This document shows positions 21,015 to 33,106 of a stretch of 64,000 nucleotides of DNA, piece by piece. Origin of the DNA: Lineus longissimus. Lineage: Eukaryota; Nemertea; Pilidiophora; Heteronemertea; Lineidae. Numbering within the stretch: position 1 is the first letter of the stretch; each line of letters opens with the position of its first letter. Location: contig NC_088324.1 of NCBI RefSeq assembly GCF_910592395.1, positions 1,488,001-1,552,000 of the forward strand, read 5' to 3'. The notes under the pieces are model-generated. The model saw only the letters and a program-made list of their open reading frames with translations, was not told where the DNA came from and did no database searches. The translations under genes and the position numbers were made by a program.

Positions 21015-21325
21015 TGCGGGCGGGGACTATTTCTTTATGGGGCCTTATGGTTCAGCGTCTCCAAGGAATTATATTTTTAGAGTCCAATGGGGGGGGGTGG
21101 ATGGGGATGGGGGGGGGGGGGATGGGGGGGGGGTGGCGTGGGGGGGGGGCCTTCCCCCAATGTACTGACTAAAACCTGTCACTTTCAGAGAACGGGGGAG
21201 GGGGTTTGGGGGACTCATCCCCCAATGCACTGGCTAAATATGTCAGAAGGACGGGGGTTGGGGGGGGGGGGGCTCCCCCATGTCAAACAGTTGTGTGAGT
21301 TCACTAGAGCTTGCTCTTTACATAT
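21015..21325. repeat. Dispersed G-rich repeat, distant copy
   Basis: It matches the block at 7810-8085 and 8910-9175 from GGGGACTATTTCTTTATGGGG to AGCTTGCTCTTTACATAT, but the G runs are longer. It starts and stops without visible terminal repeats. Confidence 0.8.
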
Positions 21326-24300
21326 CAAATAAGACTTATTGACGCGATGGGCTGCGCCCAGGGAGTCAAGAGCCAGGGATATGCAGACTTTTGGGTCAAG
21401 AATATGAGACTGGTGCCGATGTGGTAGATTGGACAAGCAACATATTGAGTTCCATCCCGGTATATCCCGGTGTAACATCTGTGGTTGTTTCCCATGTGTC
21501 AGTGTTTCCAAACAATAGGCAGCTAGAGAGACCACGACTTTTCAATAGGGGGATACACAGAAAAACTTGTCAATCTATTTTTGAGCGTTCCCAAACAATG
21601 AGGGGAAACACTCAAAAACAGAAACACTCAAAAACATTACACCGGGACAAGAATTACCGAGAATTACCTCGATCCTCTTTGACTGACTTGTCACTTCATT
21701 CACTAATCAGAAGTGCTTTGTCTTTACCCTGCCGATAATGATCCATTGGGCGTCCCGGTTAGACTGGAATTGCACCTAAAGACTGCAACAACATTTTCGA
21801 GTCTCCAAATTTCCCCAAAGATTCGTCCATTTCAGGGCTGTTTTCTTGTCAAAAACAACATATCTGTGATCCAGAAGTAAGTCTAATTAGTTAAACAGGG
21901 TATTAAGCAACCTTTTTTTAAAATAAGGTAGGTATTTGATGTACTAATTCCAAGATATCGGAGGTTCAGTAATTACAACACTCGTGTTGCGTGTACTGTA
22001 CACTGAGTGACTGGAGGCCTAGCCTACAGGGTGACCCAATGCCATCCATCACCCCGTCCATCCTTGAAACTACTAGGCCTACCACTGTCCATTCGATCTC
22101 TGATGTATTGTAAATGTCTCCATGGTAGCCTAGGTAGGTATCAGCTGTGCATAATGACTCTTCCCTATGCACGACTTTCATAGAACTAACTTACACTAGG
22201 CCTAGGCCTACCGGTACTTCGTAAGCAGAAGCAAGAATAGAAATTTTGAGAAAATAATTTCCATCTTCGGTTCACAACACAGCCTCCTCATTTGGCTCCT
22301 GCCTAATCCCTGAGAAATTCCCCAAAAATGGTGGTCACTACTACCAAAAGGTTATATTGTGGCTAACCCTTACCAAAACCTCTCTTTGAAGCATTTGTCA
22401 GGGATTCTGCAATCAATCAAGCCCCTCATTGTCCTGGATTTCTGTTTCGGTGTCTGCCTTGTCAATGGAATAGTATTCCTTATTTTCCTATGCCAAAGAT
22501 CAGTGAAATCCAGCACTTAAAAGTCATGTTTTGTCGGTCTTTTACATAAATATCCCCGGAACAAACCAAATTTGGCGTCCGTGTAAATTTACTTATTTAG
22601 CTTAAGTTACCGTGGTTTAGAAAACTAATGCTACAGTACTGCTGGCTGAGTTCACTTAAAATCGGATGTGAAAAAGAAACGACTGGCGTCCACCCATCAT
22701 CCACCTCGGCGATGCGAACAGACCGCAAAATATTCACGTATTTCTCGCAGGCACTCTCTAATGTCATGAATGCCTCGAACGATAGAAAATACAATTACAG
22801 AAACGGACTGACACCGACAAATCGTTTCAAATCAAGATGGAAACCAAAATCGTTTCGATAGCTGCAACGAATTCTCAACATTTGAAAACGAAAATTGTCT
22901 GCTGGCAGCGAAAAAGGTGATGGGCTGCGTCATGAATGACACGTGCACTCGAGGTCTCACTTGCTGGTGCGGAGGCCAGGCCTACCTGCCTCTAAAAATA
23001 ACGCGACGTCATTTCATGCATACCCCTGTTCCTGCGGCTGTAGACTTGGCAGTATCTTACTCTCACACAAACCTAGATACATTTCTGAATAGCTTGTCAC
23101 TTGTAGAATACATCCGGCCAAGTTTAAACGTCGTCTAGACATAGTCATGCATAAAATAATGCAGCACAATGCATGAGACACCCTGTAGATGTTAACACAA
23201 ATTTGAAAAATGTCACCTTTATGCCTTATAACTTCAAGATTTAACAAGGATGGTGAAAAAAAAAAATTCATACGTATCTACTCATCACCTTGAGAAAGCC
23301 AACAGACAACTTTTTCAGGCTGTCGTTGTGGCTTTTGTTTGAGTTTTTTGCCCTCGAAATTTTACCTATACAATCTCACAGGAACCAGTCTATGTCAGCT
23401 TCCTGTTGAGCTATAAATAGCATGCGGGGCCTGCTCACCGCATAAGTGCACAGAAGAAACTGGAATTTTCCTCAAATAATCGTCAGAGCTGCCCCTTCAC
23501 AAAATACCTCGGACATTTACATTTGAACAAGTAGCAATAGGGATAGAGTTGGCCCATCTGTATCCATGGTAATCACTCGAGATTGAAGAACTAGTTTTTT
23601 GGGAGACCTGATCACTGGCTAGTGAGACCCGAGGAGAAAATCGATTTCATTCAGAACACAGGGATTTTTTGGCCTACCTACCTACGTGACTAATCAGCTT
23701 TTGCTGGTGATCATGATGACAATGGACAGCTGTCAATCAATGACATGCCGCTTATCAATTCTACTTTCTGATTCTTTGCTTTGACACAGTCTATCAATGT
23801 CAACTTTAACCGTCAGTCATGGTATAAATTACCAATCAGGCTTAAACATCAATGCTGGTGAAGTGCAAAGAATACATTGTGCGCATCGTATCAAAATCAG
23901 TTGAGTTCTTGCTCACCTGTAATCGATGCAAAAAAGAACAGATCTAACGTCAACGGGATAGGATGATTTCCCCGACGAAATGCATACATTTTACGGTAAA
24001 ATTTTGCTTTTAGAGCTTGCTGTATATTGCCAGTCTAAGAAGAGGTATGGCGCTTGAATTTTGAAATCAGTCCACAGTACATGTATGTGCATCAGTTGAA
24101 TTAAGTATCATACTTGGGTATGCCATGGGGGAGTTTGGATTTCAAATGGTGCTTGATTACCCTGCTATTGCGACGATAATAGAAGTGACGTTGCCTCGTA
24201 ATAAGTTGGATCTCAGCATACACACACGTGGCGGGAAAGCTCTTTCACGCCAGGACTTGTGCGTACTAAAAAACCCCCTAATAATGCGTTTTCTTTTTTT

Positions 24301-26600
24301 CCTACTATCTAAGAGTCGAAATGAAATTGGATAAGCATCAGACACGTTCGGGAAATGGTTTACTGGTGAACCAGAAGAAGAACAAACATACTGCAGTAAA
24401 AAGCCACCCATTCCTTTTAAAGGGGATTTCGCACGCCCAAATTTTCCGGCTACTTTTAAAATTTTCTCAGGCGGTGAAAACGTAACCTATCATTTCCTGT
24501 TAAAAGTCCGGCGCAGATGATTGAGTTAGATAGGGCCTGATGAACATGTGGACAATAGGGTCTGTAATATGGTTCCATTCAGAAACTTGCGTCTAACTTG
24601 ATGATCATGATGCACCCGATGATGCTCCTACAAAGTTTGCTTCCTGGTATGTTTACATGCTTGGATGTGGCTATCATCGAATTAAAGTGACATGCCCAAT
24701 TGTGACATCCCCACTTGCATTTAAGAGTTGAAGCCATCGCCTAAAGGATGAGGTTCATGTCATCCAGTGGTCTCTGATATATATGCTGCCTCATTCCTGG
24801 GGACGCCACTTTGGTGGTTTACCATTCATTATTGGTTCTAAAACTAATTTCAGGAGTCCACAAGGCTGAAAACACACTAGACATGCTAGATATGTACTTG
24901 GAGTGATCGCGTGCATCATGGGGATTGCTGTTGAATACCAAGGCCTTCATTGTGGATTTCTTTTCAAGCACTTGAAAGATCATCCTCACAAACTTGTGTC
25001 CTCCCTCATTCGTGTTACTGGTGAGTATGAGTGAAAGGCCCTGAATCTGAGGATGCAACAAGATTGATGGCTTCACGGCCTGGTTGTTCAAAAGCACAAA
25101 AGTTACCTCATCCCTAATTGTTACGTTAAGTATCCTCAAGGACGTTAATCTCTTTCTGTTTTAAACCCATTAGAATTGTCATGTTGAGACTTAAATCTTC
25201 CATTAAGCTAACATTGTTCTGAACAACTCAGCCCAGATAACTAAGGATTGTGGTCATTTTAAAGGTGGTCAGTCATTGTCGTCTGTATGGGGCTCATAAA
25301 TGGTGCACTGTTTTGAACCAAAATGCTTGGGAAATGTGGAATTATTATTCTTCTTTGCTTTGTCAGGTCAAGGCGTCTAAAATATGAGAATACATAACAT
25401 TTGATTATTAGGAAAAATCAAAGATCCGTGTCGCAGTTCTCTAGCAGTGACTTTTCGTTTTGAATCAATTCGTGCAAGATCTGCTGCTGACCTGACTGCT
25501 TGGTCATTATGATGATTAAGCATGTGATTTGACTTGAGAAGTTGAGTACAAAGTTTGCATAAATGTACACGCCTCGCCACTAAATAGCAAGACTGGAGCC
25601 CTGAAGGTTACTAACATTAAAGAAAGGCTCTGCATGGAACCATTGTTTACTTTGACCATAAATACAGAAAAGTAAAGATGGGAGAGTACACCTGAACAGG
25701 ACTCTTTTGCCTGGTAAGTTCCGCCATAGAAATTACGATTTGATTTGGTTGAACTACATATTGTTTAGTGCTCGTCTTGGACAGACCCCTTTTATTGTGG
25801 CGAGGGGCCTATTATTAGTGGCAATGGAGAAAAAGATATGTCACCTGGCACTCTTACTTTGTCCTGTCCTGATTGTAGTGTTTCTCTATTTCAGGACCTT
25901 ATTATTTTATGCTTGATTGATGGGTTTGATGAGATAGCAATCCTGATGACGTCATTGCGCGTGAATTGAACAAATCGCCGACAGTTCAGTACCATCGAAG
26001 ATAAAGCTAGCTCGCTTATCTATTTTTGGTACCAGGAAATCAAGCTGAACAGTGTGGGAAATACTGCCCTCAACATCACTGTCACGTACATGTTGTACAA
26101 ATCAATGGAACTTTGTATCATACTTGGCCAAGAACTCTGAATGTATCCTGTCAAGAATGGCATACATGCTCGTTGGAAACTCTTCAAAAACGCATTGGAA
26201 ATTCCTTGGAAATGCATTGAAGACTCGTCAGGAAATTGCTGGACGCAGAGTGGAATCAGAATCTCTTTGGTGTTCGGTTCGTCTTTTTTTCCTTTTCCAT
26301 TCTCCACAAGGGGTTTTTGTTGATATCAGTCTGAAGTCAGATTTTACACTGCAACAAAAGTTGACCGGTAGAGAATGCTATTGGGTTCAAACAGTGTATG
26401 TTTAGGTGACATTAGGAATTATCAGTTTATTTTTTAGACCAACATGGTGGCTCTGATAGTAGCAGGTCTTAATGTAAATTGTGATACTCATGCTTATGAA
26501 AATTGTGGAAACACTTCAAAATCTTGAAAAAGCCTTGTCTCTCTTAAAGTGATGTCATCTGGGGATTTCTGTTTGGACCTGATCAATACCACCAGGTTTA
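21326..26600. other. 5.3 kb without a recognised gene
   Basis: Scattered short ORFs only. The longest (24819-25139, minus strand, 106 codons) has no recognised motif and no clear splice sites. AGGCCTAGGCCTACC-type words occur near 22195. Intronic or intergenic DNA is likely. Confidence 0.4.
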
Positions 26601-26610
26601 GATAAAGAAT

Positions 26611-26740
26611 CACAATGGGTGATATGAATAAAGACCAGCAAATGCTTTTACTTCAGTTTTCAACAGAAAGGCCTTGTGTAAATGTACATAGAATCTTAGA
26701 TAAAAGCATTTGCTAGTCTTTATTCATATCGCCCAATGTG
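26611..26740. repeat. Short hairpin element
   Basis: The arms 26611-26649 and 26702-26740 are inverted with about four mismatches (CACAATGGGTGATATGAATA against its complement), separated by about 50 bp. Size and shape fit a tiny MITE. Confidence 0.75.
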
Positions 26741-27144
26741 TCATGCATGTAGTGCCAAAATGAGGCCATCCTACCCTGATCTGACCTGGCCAAAGTTTTT
26801 AAAAGGAAATTAATCAACTGTATTAACATCAAAATATGAGTCTAGGCTGCTGCGGATCGGGGTTGGGGGTTGGGGGTAGGCCTTTTAATATCCGTGTTGA
26901 TAAAGAGATGTATGATATTTGCTAATCTGGCTCACAAAATTTACAAAAGAACGAAATACAAAAACAAATCTGGTCAAACTGAGCACAGAACTCCGGGCTC
27001 AGTGAAAAAAACATGGGTGTTAATGGCCTCATTTTGAATGTTTTCTTTCAGCTGTGAGTATATTTGACATGAAATGCGTTTCTCAAATCTTGAATGTATA
27101 TCATATTTCAGCTAGCAAATTAGACCATCAGCCAAACTTTTTTT

Positions 27145-28350
27145 GGCTCACCGTCTAGGTGAGTCTATACAATACCGCAGTGTCCGTCGTCTGTCGTCGT
27201 CGTCGTTTCCTATTTCAAAAATAGTGCACGTTTCTTAACTGCTAGGGCTATGAACTTGAAACTTTGTACACTGGACCCCTCAGTTCAGATGATCTCTGAC
27301 AATGAATTTCAGTCTTATCTGATTGTTAACTTGGCCACCAGGGGGCCACAAGTGGAAACTTTAAAAGTGTGATCTCTCTCAGTCTTATGAGTCACCCGTT
27401 TTCGATAACATTTTTATCGTAGGTACTCCTAGCAAGGATACATCACATATCGTAGAGGTTTTTGATTTGACCTAGTTTTCAAAGTCACATAGGTCAAATG
27501 GTGTAATTTGGCCATTTGAGTGAGGTGAGTCTATACAATACCGCAGTGTCCGTCGTCTGTTGTCGTTCGTCGTCATATATCCTATTTCAAAAACAGTGGC
27601 ACGTTTCTTAACTGCTAAAGCTATGAACTTGAAATTTGGTGCACATGACTCCCTTTGTCATATAAGCGCAGATACCGAATTTCGGTCTGATCTTATTCTT
27701 GACTTGGCCACCAGGGGCCAAAACTAAAAAAGGGAAAAGTGCAATATCTTGCTAATTAGTAACTTGTTTTCGATTAAATTTTTATGGTAGGTACTCCTAG
27801 CAAGGATACATCACATATCCTACGGGGTTTTGAATTGATCTAATTTTCAAGGTCACAGAGGTCAAATGGTGTAAATTGGCCGTTTGGGTGTAACTATGGC
27901 ACGTTTCTTAACCACTAAAGCTATGAACTTGAAATTTGGTAGACATGACTCCCTATGTCATGTAACCTCTGACAATGAATTTTGGTCCAATCTGATTCTT
28001 GACTTGGCCACCAGGGGCAAGAAGTGGAAACCTAAAAAGTGTGATATATCTCTTATGAATGACTCGTTTTCGATAAAATTTTGACGGTCTCCTAGCAAGT
28101 ATACATCACATATTATTCATACGGGTTTTTGATTTTTCCAAATTTTCCAGGTCTAGGTCAAATGGCGTAAATTGGCCGTTTCAGTGTAACTAGGACACTT
28201 TTCTTAACCGTAAAAGCTATGAACTTGAAATTTGGTACACATGACTCCCTACGTCATGTAACCTCGGATACCGAAATTTTGATCCGATCTGATTCTAGAC
28301 TTGGCCACCGGGAGGCCAAAACTAAATGAAATGGCCAGGGGCCATTGTGC
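27145..28350. repeat. Degenerate ~350-bp tandem repeat, four units
   Basis: Units begin near 27145, 27520, 27885 and 28180. Each carries CACGTTTCTTAAC, GCTATGAACTTGAAA, a GACTCCCT or GACCCCTC word and TTGGCCACC(A/G)GG. The first two units also share GGTGAGTCTATACAATACCGCAG. Units differ by about 15-25% by eye. Not protein coding in any frame. Confidence 0.85.
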
Positions 28351-28568
28351 TCACTGTAGTTGAAAGCAATGTTGCGCACTGTATTAGTGTATATTATGTA
28401 CAATACGTGAATAGGTGATATGTAGCCTAGTAGCTAGGCGTACTCATGTATGTATATTGAGTGGCTAGTAGTAGGACAGGGCGGTATAGTTTATGATCTG
28501 ACCAATAATTGTCGATGACATCGACTTGTTTAATATTATGTGATAAAGCAGTGTTGCTGAAGACTATA

Positions 28569-28790
28569 GTGGCGTTTACACCATACGAAAATGCCGGTTC
28601 TAGACCGCCTTTTTTGTGTTTACACCATTGAAAAATTGATCCGGCTTAGTTTAGAACGCCAATTGCTGTTCTATCTTAAACCGGCAATCATTGGCGGGTC
28701 AGGACCGCCTTTTGAGCCGGCTCAGAATTTAGAACGGCATTGCGAATGGTGTGGACAGAAAATACCGGTTTATAACGTTTACTAAGTACG
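28569..28790. repeat. Possible degenerate inverted-repeat element
   Basis: GTTTACACCATACGAAAATGCC at the left resembles the complement of the segment around 28740-28765 (GGCATTGCGAATGGTGTGGAC), and paired CCGGC and GGCGG words lie inside. The repeat is imperfect and no target duplication was found. Confidence 0.35.
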
Positions 28791-28799
28791 GCTACAGAT

Positions 28800-30020
28800 G
28801 GCGTTTGTTGGAACTCTCCTCCTGTGGAGATAGAATCGCACAGCACGCTGTCATTTCCAATGGACAAGAACGATGTTATTCCAGAAGTGAGACGAACGTG
28901 GCTTCGTCCAGAACCTCCTCTGACTATAACTTCTGGTGTTCCCTGCTTCACCCCCACCACAGCAGTATGTAGACAATAGCAACAGCAGAAATATCATATT
29001 CCGCTGCCTTCTCTTCCGCACCACGCAGTATTGTGCAAGCATTCTTGCTTGATGAGGTGAACTGGTCCTAACACCATCATTTAGCTAAATGTGTAATGAC
29101 TATGGATGTTTTTGTTTGTGTTATTTAATTGGGTTTGCATATTGGGACTTTCTGGCGGGTGCGACTTATGCACAGTGACGGGTTATACAATGACGACTTA
29201 TGCGAGTTCTACTGTACATGGACAGGGACAGTCACTGGAAGTTTAGTAAATTACATGCCATCAGTTGCACTGCTTCCGACAGTTCTCACTGTGCTTCAGT
29301 AACTGAGTGGAATGACTAAGTTTGATTTTGTTGAAATGATACTTAATAACATACATTGCATAAACAAAATGATTATAATATTGCCACAGTTTTGAAATAT
29401 AAGGACATCGAGTGTCAGCGGTAATGGAGTTAATTATGAGGTGCACTTCTTTCGACTGGTTTTCGTGTGCCGCACTTAGCGACTGGAATTGGAATGGTTG
29501 ATTTTGATGATAGAATTAGGTTTATTTGTCAAGAAAGTTTATTTAATGTATTTATTTAATTAATTCGTTGTGCAATTTAACAAGAATGTCTCCATGGCAT
29601 TGTAGTGGAGAACACCAACAGCCTAACACTTTGCCTGTTAATTGTGCCAGGCTGCCTACAAGATTCTTTTGAGCATAGATCTCATAATTTTGGCAACAAA
29701 CTGATCTTGAATAATGGTGCATGTGAAAAGGGTTACCCCATTTGTCCTGGTCAGGTTTTGTGCAAGTGGGGAGAATAACAGTAGTTAGCGGTTGTTTCTA
29801 TTTACAGGAAAATTATTCGGCTGTTGGTGACTTAATTACAATGGCGGGAATGGACATCATTATCAATTTGTACAGGAATTGAAATTAAATGATTTAAAGG
29901 TGATGAGTCACTACCCGCAGTGTCCCGACAACTTTTGTTGTGCTACAGTACATGACAGTGACTTTGAGATGTTATTGACAATTCGTTGACATGGAATCTG
30001 AAGGTTTACGTGCATAATGA
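28800..30020. other. AT-rich stretch without a recognised gene
   Basis: No ORF of interest. The low-coordinate end of Helitron 1 should lie here, but no convincing hairpin plus CTRR terminus was found. Confidence 0.35.
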
Positions 30021-30022
30021 TT

Positions 30023-31695
30023 TTATTCTGAATCGATGTTGTCGAAATTTGTGCATTTTGTGACTAGTTTCCTTTCATCAATTGAGAGTGTGACATGCGG
30101 GAGGTCTAGCATCATATTATCTAACTCATCTGTAGTGATTGTGTTCAAATTGACCTGTGATAGGTTTTCATTGATGACGTTGTGAGGCATGGTGACTGTA
30201 ATGAAGTCATCTTCGCCAAGTTTTTGTAAAGTTAAGGTACAGTGGAACCCCGGTCGGCGACCACCTCAGTAACGCGACCACCCCGCGAACACGACCAAAA
30301 TTCTCCGGTCCCGAATGGTTTTCTCTCTAATTCCCATTAACTGGCCCTCGCTAACACGACCACCCCGGTACCCAGACCGCGACCACCAGCTTGGTCGGTC
30401 CCAAACTGCAAATTAACCCCGCTAACGCGACCATGAGGCCTAATTGCCGTGATCAACCATGACCGCATCGTATCAATTGGCACCTTCTCGCAAATCCGTG
30501 TTGATAATTAGCACCTCGAACACATGGGAATCCATATGAAAATAAATGATGTGTAAGTGAGTTTGATCAAATGTAAACGCAAATAAAATGAAGAATAAAC
30601 TTTCTTTTCGACTCACGGTTTGTGTTTTCATCATTTAGTATTAAATGATGTCAAGAGGCATGCACACGTAGTTTTTAGGACAAATCAATTATGTTGATTA
30701 GTAAGAGTACCGATACTCAAGTAAAGAATGCTTACTACGCCGTAATGTTGATAAAATACGTTATTAAAAAGATGATTTAATCAGTACCAGTTCAAATTGG
30801 CTGAAGTTAAAGCAGGAAGACATCAGGAAGAATTCTCAACATCTTCTCACATCACCTCTCTCAATGTTAGCGGGAATATTAGCTTGACATCAAGAAGGGC
30901 AGCTGCCGATGGTGTGACTTTGCTTGCTCTAATTAGCATGCTCAAGTTTGAATGTAATGTTTGGTCTAATTAGCTCTCGTCAGTTTATTTACTCATTTAC
31001 ATAAGTTGCAAATTAAACGCAAAACACTCAAGAAAATGATTTTTTATCCGTAATAGACACACAAAATTATCGAATCACCCGGTGGCGTAGTCATTAATGC
31101 ATGTCAATGTACACACAGCAGGACGATGTTTTGGCGGGAAAACCTACTTATGATTCTTAAATTCACTAACGCGACCACCCCGGTAACACGACCACTTCGG
31201 CTTAGTCCCTTGGGTGGTCGTGTTACCGGGGTTCCACTGTACTGTTGTATCTGTGTAAAACATGTGTGTTTCTGAATTTCTTTTGACAGGTTGAACACTT
31301 AATTGTTTGTTCTTCTGCATCTTCTAGTTTTGCTTTGCAAAACATGCAACAGGTTGTTTTTCTGCTTTCAACAGCAATTATCTCTCCAGTAATATCTTTT
31401 TCGGAGCAATTAATGATTTCAGTGACTTCAATGTTGTCATGGGGGTTATGGTTGTTTGTACTGTGGTATTCAGAAATTTTTTATTTTTGAATTCTTTGAC
31501 TGTCGCTTTGGTGATTTGATAACATTGGTTAGGAATGACTCGGGTTGTATTGAGTCCCCAAGCAGTGAGACGTTGTTGGCATGAGTCGTCAGCTATGATG
31601 CAATTACAACGGTCAAGGACAGTGTTGTTAGGAAGTGTTTGTTTTTCTATTGGTTCTTTTGATATGATTTTAATGATGACATTCACATTGTCCAT
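30023..31695 (-). pseudogene. Helitron-associated RPA-like ssDNA-binding protein, interrupted
   Basis: On the minus strand 31695-31446 reads as an OB fold of the RPA type (CNCIIADDS, RLTAWGLN, FKNKKFLNTT). A one-base slip in a run of five C (plus strand G, 31441-31445) moves the match to a second frame with TGEIIAVES and a four-Cys zinc ribbon (CCMFC...CSTCQ, about 31290-31350). That frame runs into the pogo-like element at 31240. Counting the duplicated TA once, it resumes without a break at 30237 and continues about 68 codons to a stop at 30023. Animal Helitrons often carry RPA-like genes thought to bind single-stranded DNA during rolling-circle transposition. It lies downstream of, and on the same strand as, the Helitron 1 Rep/helicase. 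Confidence 0.75.
30240..31239. mobile_element. Non-autonomous pogo/Tigger-like element, 1000 bp
   Basis: The ends are CAGTGGAACCCCGGT at 30240 and its complement at 31225-31239, flanked by TA on both sides (30238-30239 and 31240-31241). Sub-terminal repeats of AACGCGACCACCCC and AACACGACCAC occur near both ends. It has no transposase ORF. TA duplication and CAGTGGAACC ends fit mariner/pogo-type elements. Confidence 0.85.
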
Positions 31696-31700
31696 TATAC

Positions 31701-31880
31701 CAATATCAAGTTATAAAAAAATTGAAAATTTGGGCAGCAGTTCCCCCCTGTGGCCATTCCCTGGCCACCGGGAGCATGAAGCTCAATATCAAGTTATAAA
31801 AAAATTGAAAATTTGGGCAGGGGTTCCCCCCTGTGGCCATTCCCTGGCCACCAGGGAGCATGGAGCTCAATATCAAGTTT
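31701..31880. repeat. Tandem repeat of an 83/84-bp unit
   Basis: Two full units (31701-31783 and 31784-31867) and the start of a third (CAATATCAAG at 31868). Each contains TGGCCATTCCCTGGCCA, a short palindrome. It lies just upstream of the RPA-like OB-fold frame, at the edge of that coding region. Confidence 0.9.
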
Positions 31881-32059
31881 AGTCTTCTAGGTATAGTCTT
31901 TATGGTCTTAAGTTTAGACATGGGGTCTTGATGCAGAAGTGAGATGGTGTATTTGTTTTAATGTTGGGTCTTGTTTTTGTAGTGGGGGTCTTAGTTTCGT
32001 CAGTAGGTCTTCAGGCAATGAGTAACCATCATTCCAAATAAGCTGATGTTTGTAAACAG

Positions 32060-32767
32060 TCCTTCCAAACCCAGCTCACATAAATATAATGAAAACATTG
32101 ACGTATTCTGAATATACATGATCCGGGCCCCGCTGTTTATGCATGTATCTGACGTCATGGATATTTAGTGAGCTTTAACAGTGACAGTTTAAAACCAGGA
32201 TATTTTTGACAGCAACAGTGCCGAAATATTGAAAATAATGCAACATGTGTGAGCAGTGAAGCCGTGGTATTTTCATATGATCACACTATATCATTAATGA
32301 TCGTGAATTAATTCAATAATATAGAAGTAATAAGAGGTTCTACCCAGCAAGATCATCCCACGTGCGATCACCCAACCCACGTGGGTTTATGTTTACGCGA
32401 TCGGTGACGTAAAATTGTCGGCCAATGAACGTCGCGCCATCTCGCTCATCCACCAATTAACGGCGAGCCAGCCGTGACGTGTGCACCGTCAGAGCTGATT
32501 GACAGGTCTTTCCAGGAATTTCATCATGGCGGCAGGATCGTTCGCCGTCATCACAAACAAGTAACATTTACGTCAAAATCTTTCAGTTTTTTGGAGGGTA
32601 TTCGCCAACAAAATCAATATCCGCGGATCTAAAACGTGTGCAATGTTTATATAATTTACATAGGCGTAATCACGGTGAGTTGTTGTGTTAGCGTGTCGAT
32701 GTGCTTTGAGCAGATATTTCGTTGTTTTCGAAACACGGAGATGGAAATGAAGACTGAACTTACCGTG
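32060..32767. other. Non-Helitron DNA between two Helitron 1 pieces
   Basis: About 1.1 kb here has no helicase sequence although the flanks do. An ATGGCGGCAGG at 32526 (plus strand) followed by AACAA/GTAAC looks like a short first exon with a donor, but nothing supports it further. Confidence 0.3.
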
Positions 32768-33010
32768 TCAAAATCTAAAAAAATCGGGAACGGAATGACT
32801 TGGTACTTTTTCTGGGGGTTCTCATTGGTCCCTTCTTCTGCATCCTTAAATTTCATCTCAGCCAAATAAGGAGAAGGCCCGCGGCTTTTTGAAGGATCAC
32901 AGGATATCAAACGAACGGCCCTCGAAAAGCCGCGACATTCCCGCACAACTTTCACGTCGCCGATTTTACACACAATCCAAAGTTCCGTTCGCAAATCGGC
33001 ACAGTAATAA
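32768..33010 (-). other. Candidate coding exon of unknown gene
   Basis: A minus-strand frame reads ELWIVCKIGDVKVV near 32985 and IPFPIFLDFDT near 32775, then meets a consensus donor ACG/GTAAGTT at about 32768. The frame is open upstream without an ATG, so it would be an internal exon or its start is missed. Not recognised. Its position inside the gap of Helitron 1 suggests DNA unrelated to the Helitron. Confidence 0.3.
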
Positions 33011-33106
33011 TTTGAGGATTTTATCAGTATGAAAGGACAATATGAAGAGAAAAACTGAGATTACGATGGTATAATTTTTATTACGATGCACGAAACAGTT
33101 TTAGAG

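Noticed and set aside
24819-25139. Minus-strand ORF of 106 codons as a gene
   Set aside because: No recognised motif, no start context or splice support; this length is expected by chance in several kilobases.
31706-31921. Repetitive minus-strand ORF of 71 codons
   Set aside because: It is a by-product of the 83-bp tandem unit.
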